Of a DNA stretch of 64,000 nucleotides, positions 22,928-34,947 are shown one piece after another (positions within the stretch are counted from its first letter, which is position 1; the number at the start of each line of letters is the position of its first letter). The notes beneath the pieces were generated by a model. That model had not been told where the DNA came from. It worked only from the letters and a program-made list of their open reading frames with translations, and did not search any database. Source of the DNA: Zea mays (taxonomy: Eukaryota > Streptophyta > Magnoliopsida > Poales > Poaceae); contig NC_050104.1 in the NCBI RefSeq assembly GCF_902167145.1, forward strand, positions 7,524,001-7,588,000, in the 5' to 3' direction. A program made the position numbers and the translations under genes.

Positions 22928-23195
22928 TATTGAGAACTACGTTACCACGGATCACCAGATCCGCTCCCTTCCCTCCCGTCAGCAGTAGAGGCGCAAGAAG
23001 ATGTAGAGAACCCGTCTCCCTTCCCATAAGCACGACAGAGGAAACACACGAGACACTGGATATAGGGTTGGGCCTCTGGCCTCTTTCTGATCTCTGTATT
23101 ATGAGGGGTGTACATGTTCCTTATATAGAGATGTGAGACCCCTCAGGGGCAAAGCAGGTATTTGCCCACATAACCCTAACTAGGGTTACTTAACA
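22928..23195 (-). repeat. Left LTR of the 268-bp-LTR element
   Basis: TATTGAGAACTACG at the left end, GGGTTACTTAACA at the right end. A TTATATAGAGA TATA-like word lies near the middle. Confidence 0.9.
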
Positions 23196-26100
23196 CTCCC
23201 CCTTGGGCGAATACCGCGACCAACACATGCCTCGTTAAAACTCCGAAAAACCCAGTGGGAAAAATATGGAGAAAGAGTGCATGGTGATACAAATTGCATT
23301 TGCACTTTGTTGCCTCGTTAAAAACCTCATGTGAGAAACTTCAAGAAAACTCACCAAGGGAAAAAGAGTACAACAACTGTCATCGGGACAGATTTCGATC
23401 CTTTGGGATCTAGATTCTATCGAATCTTCTACAAGGGCTAACCTTAGAAATGTGCTCCCCCTGATCCTTGCAAAACCGTATCAATAAGGCAAAACATCTT
23501 CTTCTAGAAGTATATGCACATAAAGATTTAGCAAACAGATTGCATATCCTTGCAAGGACTATTTCAGGAACTTTACCTCTACTCACTTCTAGGATATACG
23601 AGGTAAGTGCACGTATCAATATAAATAAGCCACATTGACTGATGGTGTTCAATCGACTGGATCTATATATTTGATAGAAAGTTCCATAAAGGTTCGCATA
23701 TTGATCATCAAGCTCACGCCTTCAGGGCATAGAATATGACATTTATTGTCTCACGATTGTGATCAATATAAGCATTCGCTCCCCCTGACGATGACATCTG
23801 TCAAAATCGTTATCCCTCATAACTCAAGCATATTCTTCAAGATATATGTCTCATTGTTCATCTGGAACAAAAAGAATGGATGAGGTTGGGGTGCTACCAT
23901 TTTCTATCTTACACCACAATTTATACATAGTTGTGCAAAGCAAATAACATGTCCTTCAATAGGACTTAGGGGATAATATAGTTGCAATAGTACATATTCT
24001 AAATATGACACATCGCTCGAGGCGTTCATCCATTGCAACATCTATGATGGTGTAACAAAAGTCCATATAAGATCGTAATCCATCAGGGATTTTTCATCGA
24101 TCAGGTACATCGTTACAGTCTGTCATTCTGGCACAATGGGGATATTTTGCCAGTAACACCTAAACCCTATAAGTTTCTGCCATCAGGGCTTTAGAGGATA
24201 CCGTAATTCCACATCTAGTGGAAAATACCATGAGTAAGATCGTGGAATGCACATGTGCTTATTCGGTGAACTTCAAGTCCTTTGGTACCTCATATTATTC
24301 CTTTCCGGGTCTATATGGGTCTTTATCCCTTTATAGGGGTTATCAAACTTTGGTGTTCAACACAGACTTTGTTTCTTCTGGATAGGTTCCATCTGGGAAC
24401 GATGATCTCAACTAGGAGATATTCTCCCTACATAGGAGTGATCATTCATCAGGAATGTATTATTCGGTATGAGATTTATATGTTGCATATTTATAATTCA
24501 AGAATATGAGTCCTCCTTGGATCTCATGACGGATCTTCTGAATCCTATTAACTGCATAGTTTAATTCATGCCATTTGCCAGATTATATCATATAGCGGAA
24601 CATTGTTTACTCAACACATATGTGGGATGGGTCTCTCACAAGACCACTTGAACCATCGCATTCACCACACATTATTTCAATAGTGCCCATAAATGTCCGA
24701 ATTTCAAGCTCGCGACTTCCATTTTGCGATTATTGGTTCAGCCTCGATTGCATTTATCATTGACCCGATAAGAGAGCTTCAAGCACTCATGCCTAGGACT
24801 TTGTTTTGGATCCCTTTGCAATCTATAGAGGCAAGATAGGTGTCGACATATTTGTCTCCCACATTTAATAATGATCTCCATCATTTCCCAAAACGAAAGA
24901 TTCATTGTTCCATATTCCCAGCACAATGATATTGCGCGCATTGCTAGGAACTTCATCATCAAGATGAACCTCTTCGTGAGGCAAATCACCATCAGGGTGA
25001 ATTAATCGGAGGAGAGTTATCACAGACCACGTGAATCTGCAATCAGAACATATGCTTTGACAAAGGCCGATGGATCATATCCGCAGGCGTCCCCGCATAA
25101 TAGATCAAATGCCAATAAGTCAAATGTGGATATGATATTAATCCCGGGTATATCCACATCTACATCAGGTAGAAGCATTCAAACCAATATGGTTAATCCT
25201 CAACGATTTCTGGCAAACTCCATATACACAGGAGTACACACCGAACGACATATTCAGTTTGACTTTTGTGCGTTTAATAGAATATTGAGGCATTACACTA
25301 TATGGGCATTCCTCCCCCTAATGCCGAGATGTTCTAAAAGCATACATATAAAATCCCCAACCACAATCATCCAGTTGTGGCCAATGTATGCTATTGTGGT
25401 GATTTATTTGGGAAATCTTACGCACATTACAAATAGGGGTTTTATGCAGTGAGCTTTGGACTTAGATTAATGTAGTGACATGAATACTACATATTTGTCC
25501 TTCACATGAAGGGTTAGTCTCAACATCCAGCGAGACACGCAACAACAAGTTGCTTCATGGTTACAATTCTGCAAACTTATTGTTATTATTACCAAATGCA
25601 CAGTCAATCATTAAGATTTAGACTAACATGCACAACACTATTTTATCCATAAGGCTTCTTCAGGGGCTCATGAATATCATTCGTCATTTGGAGCCATTAG
25701 TTGACTTCAGATCAACAAGTAAAATGACCATCAGGGTCTAACGCTCACAAAGACATTCACTGGTTGCATTGTGCTACATAGGAAAATGTGTGTTTATATT
25801 GGTAGTAAAGTGCACGACATCAGGCCAATGCTGCCAAGCAGAGATTTTTATATGCAGAGATGTATAGTCCAGCTCGTTTTATTATTGCCCATTGTTTACC
25901 CAATTACTCATACCGATCTGAAATTGGGTATCAATTTATGCAACATTTTTAGGTATTATAATTTTGAGAGAGAATTTATAACAATAGTTAATAATTTGTG
26001 ATGCTGCCAACAGGACAAACATTTCTCCCCATATTATATACCAATTTGTTCTATAAAGCATTATTTCGATCTCTTCGTTGTTCGACAAAAAGAGAAGCTT

Positions 26101-28801
26101 TGGAATAGAACAGACAAGGCCAAGAATTCATTTTATCTGGGAAAATCACCATATAACTAGCTTTTGATGAAGCAAATGATGATAACTGCTTGGCAAGAAC
26201 GAAACAATACTGGTATCCGCCTAGGATCCATCTTCAACAACAGATAGTACTACTCTCATACGAAGAAGTCATCAGGACTAGGGAGAATACAACAGGTCTC
26301 CATAAGATCTTTATATTTCTATCACAAATTATCATCACTAGTAGTCTAGTGGTCAAGACATATGGCTCTTCTGGCTCCGAGGACCAAGAATATGTTAATG
26401 TCTAATTTAGCTACAAGCTATGTGGTGATGTGGGATTTTATAGTTATTTGTCTACTCTTCTCACTTCTGGTAGATCGGAGGTAGATAATGGTAAGCATGC
26501 CAAAGGGTGAAATTCAGTGTAGTTCAGCTACATAAACCCCAGGTATGTGTCCATTCAGGACCGACCTTTACTATTTAATTTACAGTGTATACCAAACTTG
26601 TCAAAGGACTATCCCGAGTCAATTCAGTGACTATAAGTATTTACAATTCCGAGAGATGTATGCGACACAAGCATAGAGGTTCTAGATAGAACGAGTAAAG
26701 TGGTTCAACGGGAACACACTATGGTTTTCACATCAACATAGTGAAAAAATTATCATAATAATCTCTTGGTATACTCGCAACTTCGTGTTGCTAAGGTACT
26801 AGCCATTTATCTCAAAGTTCGCTTCATGCCGTTCAGCGACAAATAGCAATGTGCCAACATCTGGTTGAGCAATGTATGACTGAGATTCTAGCATTTATTC
26901 ATCTGATAAGGTCTTATTGCTTACTAATAAAATCCCAATTTGTGATGTTTTCTGTGCCAAAAAAGGCTTTCATGCATTATATTATATATCTTCGGGTTAC
27001 TTCGGGTAAAACTTTATTCATGAGGAGAGAGCAGAGAATTAACTTATCTGTATGTTATTGTATTTTAATTTAATTTCCCAGATTTCCAAGCACTATAGAG
27101 CTTGGTATAGTTGTTATGGCCACTTGGCGATATATAAATAAATATGCGATGCCACACAACACAATCAAACAAAATATAAAGTGAAAACAAAATTGTTTAC
27201 GAAGGTTGCACATAATGTGACGTCAAGACCTTGAACAACCCACCACAATCCACGCGAGTACAAGCTGTAGCGTATCTGGCGTCAACGCATGTGCAGCCAT
27301 CAGGGCTACGACAGTATAACAAGCCTTCGTAATAAGCGCAACAGACATAATTATGACTCGGTAATTGGGGTACACGATAAATCCACGCAACATGCGCAAC
27401 AGGCGCAAATGTGGCTCGCGACAGACACACAGTGCCTACAGGGCATGCAAAAATACGCGACTCAGCGATGGCGGTCTGACTCAACGGGAGCGGTCCGACT
27501 AAACGAGAGTGCGACATAGCAGTCACATGACACAGCCAAGTTCGTACGACACAAATAATGTGTCGAGTTGCCAGGGCGCAGCCAATGCTCAGCCAATTAA
27601 TAATGTAGTCTGATCAACGTGTCTGGGTACCCACAATATCATTTAATCGCTCGACGTGAGGCTAAAAGCTCAACGCAACATAAATATTTAGAGCGATATG
27701 AAAATACGCAACATAGCCTTCACATGCATTTTAATAATTTTCTGCTAATTATTTACTACGGGAAATAAATGCAGAAATATAAACACAAAAATTAATGCAT
27801 CAACATAACATATTAGGTGTAAAATGTATTTTCCCATATTTAAACACATATTTTTTCTAATAATTATTTGCGACTGGAAATAATTAATTAAAGTAGAAAA
27901 AAATACTCAAACTGCCATTTGCATGAGATGCTAACCGTTTATTGGTTGCTGCTCTTTTTTCTTTTTAGCTACACCTAATAGCATTTAATCAGGCAGGAAT
28001 GAGATTGCATGCAGGCTGTCATGCACACAATAACTAAGGGAGCAAACTTCCTACCTTGGTGCGTCCGAGGGCTAAGCCGCTGGGACCACACGTTCAAAGC
28101 CACTTAATTAGGATCTCTAACTAACGCATGTAGTCAAAGATTGCTTTTCTTTCGGCCACAACGTGTGCATGCATGCAGTCAAAGATCTGGCTTCCTCTCT
28201 CCGCATGCCAGACCGTTCACTCGGCCTGCGGATGGCAGCCTTGCCCATCCGCCTGACGCCATGGCGAAAGCTTGCATGCGCGGCTTGCGACGGACCTCGT
28301 TTGCGCGCAAGTGACGGCCGGGGCAGAGCTCGCTCGTGTGGCATGCGTCGGCTGGGACGAAGCTCGCCCATGGGTAGCCTGCAGCGTGGCATTGAGTTGA
28401 CCTGCGCGTATCGTCATTACACGCAGTCACGGTGCTGCTAAAGTTCGGCCGTGTGGTTCCCGACGGTCGCGATCCGCTCTCGCACACCAATACCAAATTC
28501 AACGTCTGCGGCAGGCACATGCGGCGGCGGGCGGCATGCACGTAGTGCACTATGTGCCGACTCGCGGGTGAGGGACGGCGCTGCTGGCGCGGTCTCTAGT
28601 GGTGGCGCTAGCCACACCTTGCGGGGGCAGGTAGATCCATTCTACTAACAAACAAAATCATACCACACAATTTGGTTGCGTAGAGGAATCGGAGCCTGTC
28701 GCGTAGGACAGTTCGGCTAGGCCGTAAGACCTGCCGGCTTGACGGAGAGTTGATGCAGATCTGATCCCGTAGCGACATCGAGGTAGAGCGTGCTGATAAC
28801 G
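23196..28801 (-). other. Interior of the 268-bp-LTR element, no coding capacity
   Basis: At 23221-23380 two diverged copies of a module containing CCTCGTTAAAA and GGGAAAAA(T/G)A follow each other, reminiscent of copia 3' untranslated regions. Several CTCCCCCT tracts (23196, 23455, 23779, 25310) look like repeated polypurine tracts on the sense strand. CATCAGGG-like words recur through 24080-27310. The right end (28040-28800) is GC-rich, as expected for a 5' leader. All frames are broken. Confidence 0.65.
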
Positions 28802-29069
28802 TATTGAGAACTACGTTACCACGGATCACCAGATCCGCTCCCTTCCCTCCCGTCAGCAGTAGAGGCGCAAGAAGATGTAGAGAACCCGTCTCCCTTCCCA
28901 TAAGCACGACAGAGGAAACACACGAGACACTGGATATAGGGTTGGGCCTCTGGCCTCTTTCTGATCTCTGTATTATGAGGGGTGTACATGTTCCTTATAT
29001 AGAGATGTGAGACCCCTCAGGGGCAAAGCAGGTATTTGCCCACATAACCCTAACTAGGGTTACTTAACA
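28802..29069 (-). repeat. Right LTR of the 268-bp-LTR element
   Basis: Identical as read to 22928-23195. Confidence 0.9.
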
Positions 29070-29074
29070 GCCTT

Positions 29075-29452
29075 AACCAGACACCTCACACCAGTCACAG
29101 ACGGCCAGACGACCAGACGGGCGACGGCAGCACCGCAGCAGGCTAGGGTTTGGAGCCACACCGGTGCACCGCAGTCCGCAGCCGCCGGAGGCCCGCCGTG
29201 CCGCACAGTCGTCACTCCCGTCTTGCGGCCAGTCGCCCTCGCCCCTCAAACCTCGGCCGTCGGCCCCTCACCCGCTCGCCGAGTCACCGTCCGTCATAGC
29301 CGAGTGCCCGAGTCGCTGTCGTCGCCGAGGTCCAGCGCCCAGCGGCCTAGCTCCAGCCATCGGCGCTCGCCCTCCTCCGCCGAGACGTCGACTCCGAGTG
29401 CCGAGCACCCTAGCGCCTAGCAGCCAGCACGCTAGCAGGTATGCACTTGCGC
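29075..29452. other. GC-rich, gene-leader-like segment
   Basis: Contains GCTAGGGTTTGGAGCC and Pro/Ser/Arg-rich open frames (29164-29514 plus) with no domain. It reads like the 5' region of a plant gene and runs straight into the PPR-like fragment, so the two may have been captured together. Confidence 0.4.
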
Positions 29453-29557
29453 TATGTGTTGATGCGTCCTGGACCTCGATTGTTGCCTATTGTGTGCACT
29501 GTGCAGAATGGTAAGGATTTGGAAGCTGTCGAGTTTTTCAGGGAGATGCAGGCACAA
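29453..29557 (+). pseudogene. Fragment of a pentatricopeptide-repeat (PPR) gene
   Basis: Two adjacent frames read SWTSIVAYCV and then NGKDLEAVEFFREMQAQG, together matching one PPR unit (helix A SW...I..Y, helix B A...F.EM...G). A short insertion around 29490-29504, looking like a partial duplication of TGTGCA, puts the two halves in different frames. The match stops exactly where repeat copy B starts. With about 30 residues and a frameshift this is a relic. PPR proteins normally have many such units and act in organelle RNA processing. Confidence 0.6.
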
Positions 29558-30284
29558 GGGTAAAGATAGAGATAAATGATCCAAATAACATTGATCGTTG
29601 GATTTGAATGAGTAAGAGGCAAAAGAGTTATCCAGTTATAGTCTTATAGGAGCCGTTGATTTTAAGGGTGTGTTATTTATGGGTGCAATTCATTTGGTGG
29701 ATTTAGGGGGTCATGGGTGTAGGGGGATTTGGTTGGGTGGCTTTTGCAAAGTTAAAACCAGTGGATTATATAAGGGTATATAGGTATAGATATAGACAAC
29801 ATAAATAATTGCTAAGATTTTTAAGCCGTAGAAAATGTTCTGCATGGTGAGTCGACCGTGCAGTGAACAGATTCGTCTCTAAAAATTTTGCAATGAGTTT
29901 GAGTGAATCGACTCCAAACCAAAGACAATACGCTAGTGATAAGACCATTGACCCTAGGTTGAGACGACCTAAACCCTCAGTGTCTACAATTTTATTAACG
30001 GTTTGCTATGAGCATAGGGCACTTTCTTGTTCGTTGCCCTGCATTCGGTGCACATTGGGTGTGCTACTGTGGAACCACCAACTCGTCTATTTCAAATACT
30101 CTTTAGGTTGAGTTTAATCAAGAACTTGTCTTAGGCTTCCATTGAGCTATCTGATACTTGATTTTACAAATCTACATCATTACTGTACTTATATATGTCA
30201 AAGCTACCCATTCATGTCCCTTTATAATGTAGCCAAAGAAAAATAAAAGACCTTGTCAATAATCTATATGTGCATCAACTAAAT
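29558..30284 (+). repeat. Dispersed repeat, copy B (about 727 bp)
   Basis: Direct copy of 21957-22683 with scattered differences (for example GAGGCAAAAGAG versus GAGACAAAAGAG). Confidence 0.85.
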
Positions 30285-30556
30285 GATACTTAGAACTAGG
30301 CGATACTTAACCTTCTCGCTCATCATTTGAAAAACTAAAATTGAATACCATCGATAGGGGCACAAAAATGCATATATGTGCAATCAATCACCATTACCGT
30401 GATCTAACTCATATTGCCTTTGCAAAACACACGTTACTCATGTTACCATTACAAAAATGCATTTATGTCCAATCTATCATTATTATTGATTGTTGAAACC
30501 AAATTAGGGACCTATATGCTTTCAAGCTAGTTCCATGCCATGGGACAATAAATAAT
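30285..30556. other. Short spacer, no gene
   Basis: AT-rich; nothing recognised. ATAAT at 30552-30556 is the candidate target duplication of the following solo LTR. Confidence 0.4.
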
Positions 30557-31029
30557 TGAGTTGCCTAGAGGGGGTGAACAGGCAAGCGGAAATATTTTCA
30601 ACAAAAACTAGAAACAAACTAGGTAAAACCGGCTCAGCCGGTGTCAAAACCAGTTCAATCGGTTTGAACGAGCTCAACTAAAGAATGGTATATAAAACTG
30701 AATTGATCTCGAAATTCATCCAGTTAACTTTGGAAATGAGATGTTCTAGATAATCCACAGGGTTCAAAGTAGTAGATCTGAGAAGCACTTCTCAAAATCC
30801 ACACACCAAAAAGATATAAACAAATCTTCCACGGAATGGTGAGAGAACAAAGAACACGAACAAACACAATGAACAAGAACACAAGAGACACAAGATTTAT
30901 CCCGAGGTTCGGTCACACCACAAAAGGTGCCCTACTTCCTTGTTGAGGCGCCCACAAAGAGTCGGGTCTCTTTTAACCCTAATCCTCCCTTCACCGACCA
31001 CAAAGGTCAAGCCCAAACACTAATCTTTG

Positions 31030-34000
31030 TGTCACACCCGGGTTTTAGGGGGTCCAAAGCCCGGGCGTAAACATAAACACCAGGTGTGCTGGGACCAAGT
31101 CTCACACATATGATGCATAGTGGCTCAGGATCGAATGTCACATCTTTACTACATAACAGGAGTTCTATACAAAATAAATAGATAATTACATTATAAGGAG
31201 ACAACGGTCCAGCAACCCAAAGTTGACTGGGAGACGACGACCTAGACCTCTCACGAACTCGACACAGCATCCTTCATGCGCCTCATCCTGTGGTACCTGT
31301 TCTTGACCTGTGGGGGGGGTGTGAGACAGCAAGAGTGAGCTCACATACGTTCATCGCTCAACAAGTTGTGGGGAATAATGTGTATGAACTCGCCAAAGGT
31401 GGGAGCTCATGTGAAGTGTAAGGCTTACCAAAGAGGATGGTTAGAGCTGAGCATTGCTTTTAAAGTTGGTCAAAATTTTATTAGCAATTACTAAGTATAA
31501 GTAAATACCAACCCAATTAAATAGTAGAACAGAAGTAACAACATCACCTGTACAACATCACCTGCGATGCAATGCATATGACAAATTGAGTTTAATTCCA
31601 TAATTTAATCATGTGAGTGTCCGAGCCGCTCATGACCGTGAGCACGGCTAGTATACCAGTTTTACACTCTGCAGAGGTTGCGCATCTTTACCCACAAGTC
31701 ATGTTACCCATCTGCCAAGGGATCGCGACTTCCCATACACCTCTACCGAGGAGGCGAGGCAGGGTAACACTACGAGGCCTTTACAAAGTTCCACTAGCTT
31801 CAGAAAACCCGCTACAGTTTATAGGAAGCTCCAATGCAGGAATCCCTTGCAGGACCGCCATCACAGCAAAATCCTCCCGAGGGCCTCCCCAGGAATCCCT
31901 TGCAGGACCGCCATCACAGCAAAATCCTCCCGAGGGCCTTCCCAGGAATCCCTTGCAGGACCGCCATCACAGCAAAATCCTCCCGAGGGCCTCCCTACAC
32001 TGACCACTCCCCTACTGCCCTTGCCCCTTTCGGGTAAGGTAGTCTTCCACTAGCTTTCCTAATTAATCGGCCAAGGGCGTCCCATTAAACCCTTGTGGTA
32101 GCACTGTTTTCCCGGGTGGTTCTCCATGTTCCAATTAACATAATGATCTTATCATGAACAGTGATAATAAACAGATAATAAAAGTGTGATCATGAATAAT
32201 GTATCTTCATACCCAAAACCACATAAAGCACTAGCAAGTACTACCCAAAAAGTTCAGTGGTAAACAAGGTATAAAGATAGACAAACTAGGGTAACCTATT
32301 GGGTCCCATCAAATTAACCTATGCAGATCATTATGATTAATTAGAACATGAGTGGGTAAAAAGAAGTGATCAAGGGCACAACTTGCCTGGGACTTGAGAT
32401 TCCAGGTACCAGGATGATCTTCAGATGACTCGTGACCTCACTGCTAGTCGTAGCAATACAGACAAACATGGTATAGCTAAAATTAACATCACACCAAACA
32501 TAAGAACAAACTGAATAAGGATGATCTATGCGTTTCTACGAGACTAGCGCAATTTGAACGGATCAAATCGGAGTTAAAACGGAGGAGATACGAATTTCTT
32601 GAGGTTTTATGTATTTGATACGAGATTAGCTAAGAAATGAATTTTAATATCATTTTCGTGTTAAAATAGAGACACTAAGTATTAAATAATATTAATACAA
32701 AATTATAGGGACTGGGATAGATTAAAAGGAGTTAAAATGCATTTTCTAGGAATTAATTAAGTTCCTATAATTATTCTCACACAAAAATGTATTTTCTAAA
32801 TGAATTCCTTTGATTTTCTGTTCTCTGGACCGAGCGCACTATTTACAGAAAACACAGGGACTACGTCGCAAATATTCCAAGACTCAGTGTACAGCCGCAT
32901 AGGACGGCGGGTTTATTTTTAAACTAATCAGGGACTCTTTTGCAATGTTACGCAGCCGAAAGGGTTTCGTGGGATCTCGGTCGCACAGATTACAATAAAC
33001 GGCCCAGATTAAATGATGAATCGGTACGCACCCGGGGTCACTGGATTTCGATCCAACGGCCCAAGATCGCCCGGATGAAACGGTACAGGGCCGACTAATC
33101 TTGGTCGTTGGTGGCTTGATCGGCGGCTAGGATCGGAGGGGCCAACAGGTCACTACTAACTTTAATCGTGACCACCCCTCTACAATCCAACGATGCCAGG
33201 GTCGTCTCCCTCACCAGATTCAATCCTAGCCATCCACAGCCGAACGAACGGCCAAGAGGCCATCACCGACCTCCGGCCAGATCCTCTAAGACGCGCAGGC
33301 ATCCCACGATGGCGCTAGCCGCCGGCGAGGCCACGGACGACGCCCCGCTGCTCAATCCACGAACCAACGAATTCAATCGCCACAAGAAGGACAAAGCGAA
33401 GGATGCAGAGAGGGTCTTACCAGACATCAGAGCTGTGAAACCGTTCGCCGCGCAGAGACAGCCAGTGGCGGCGCAATCCTTCCCCAGATCTCGTGCTGTG
33501 GTCGAGGACGAGCTTGGCCAAACCGATCCAAACCTCTGCGTGAATCATGGAGAACCGGTGAAGCCGCCCTCACTCAGCCCACCGCCAGAAGCGAAGCTCG
33601 TTTCGAGTCGTGGCTTCGGGAAGAGGACGACCCGTCAGGAGGGGCCCACGCGCCAGTGGTGTGAGACGGAAGAGCACGCGTGCGGCCGGCTGACACGGCG
33701 GACTCAATCTCGCCCACGCACCTCCCTCCCCCACAGCGGCGACGGCGACCCGGAAGTTCTGCCCTGGCGCACGCGCGAGGATAGGGAAGATGTTCTGGGC
33801 GACCCTGCGACACCTCCAAACCTGTAGATGTCTTGGATGCTTCTCCTCAACCCAGCGCCCTTCCGCGAGACCGAGGTTGGCGGCCCCTCATTGCTGCAGC
33901 GGTGCTGCACGGTTCATCCAAGGAGTCGCCATCCAAGCTCTCACCCCGCGCGGCAAGGAGCTCTCGGCGGCCATCCAATCTTCCTCCATGTGGTGAAGCA

Positions 34001-34947
34001 GCACCGAGCGGCACACGCAGTTGACTATGACCCCTAGCGGCTGATCTGTCCCTTCCCCGCCATGGCGCACAATGGTGGTCGATGAAGACAGGATGGAAGA
34101 GATCATGGCCCAGGTTTTATAGCCAAGCGGCGGAGTCCGATACAGAAGCCCGGAGTCCGCGGAGTACGTCCGGCGGGGGCGGTCGAGTTGTTGCGTAGCC
34201 CAGATTTCCGGCAAGCTGTTGCAAGGCTTCGGTTGGGGAAGAAACCCCGACAAGCCGGGCCCCCGCATCAGTGAAAAAAAGATGGGCAGGCTGACCAGTG
34301 TCTGGTAAGTGGGCCCCACGTCAACACGAAGCCGAGGCTGGCAGTGGGACAAGCCGCGACAACGGGAAGCGCAAGCGCGGGCGGAATCAAGCCCAAGGCT
34401 GACCGGTGGGTTCCACCCGCCAGTGTCAAACGCGTGGATTGGGCTGGTTGAAGGAGGAAAGGGAGTGGGCTGAAGGGCTAGGAATTCGGCCCATCAGGAG
34501 AAAACTGTTTTCTTTTTTTTTTCTCTCTTGTTCATTTCTATTTTTTTTTTATTTTTAAATTTTCAAATCCACTTTCAAATTTGGTTTTGGATTTCAAATT
34601 CAATTAAATGCACAATCATAAGAACCAGCATGAGATGCAAGTATTCATTTTATTTTATTTATTCATTTATTTATTATCCTACATAAGAAAATGTTTTTGG
34701 ATATGTAGCACACATATAATTATTTTAAGACAAATAGTTTCTAGTGTGTGATTACTTATTAGAAGATGTTCTTATACGTTTCAACAAAAGATAATTTATA
34801 GAAGAATCTTTTATTGATTCTTTATTATAAAACTTTTATTTTAGGAGATGTGACTTCAAGAGTTATGGGAATTCTAAAAAAATCTAATTTAAGATCTTTG
34901 GAAAAAAAATTTACGTAATTCTCAAAATGAGATTTTGAGGTGTTACA
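31030..34947 (-). repeat. Element 2, LTR at low coordinates (3' LTR in sense)
   Basis: Shares its first 1.4 kb closely with the element 1 LTR (CCAGGTGTGCTGGGACCAAG and following), then diverges. The 219-codon frame 33168-33827 recurs in the other LTR and shows no domain. Confidence 0.95.
31837..31995 (-). repeat. 3 x 53-bp tandem array in the element 2 LTR
   Basis: Units start at 31837, 31890 and 31943 (CAGGAATCCCTTGCAGGACC...). Period 53, near-perfect. Confidence 0.95.

Larger units (their letters stand above)
22928..29069 (-). mobile_element. Non-coding copia-like LTR element with identical LTRs
   Basis: The LTRs are 22928-23195 and 28802-29069, both 268 bp and identical as read. The target duplication is GCCTT (22923-22927, 29070-29074). 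Minus orientation: a polypurine tract (AAGGGGGAG on the minus strand) lies beside the left LTR, and TTATCAGCACGC, a primer-binding-type sequence known from some Ty1-copia lineages, lies beside the right LTR. The sense LTR begins TGTTAAG and ends CAATA, so the 3' terminus is not the usual CA. The 5.6-kb interior has no frame longer than about 130 codons on either strand and no recognisable gag or pol, although the LTRs are fresh. Confidence 0.85.

Noticed and set aside
25057..25452. 131-codon frame on plus inside the copia-like element
   Set aside because: Antisense to the element, no domain; longest chance frame in a degenerate interior.
28163..28550. Frames of 90-123 codons near the right end of the copia-like element as gag
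   Set aside because: No gag motif; located in the leader region; several overlapping frames.
21957..30284. Copies A and B as LTRs of one retrotransposon
   Set aside because: No TG...CA termini, no primer-binding site or polypurine tract next to them, no flanking duplication; kept only as direct repeats.
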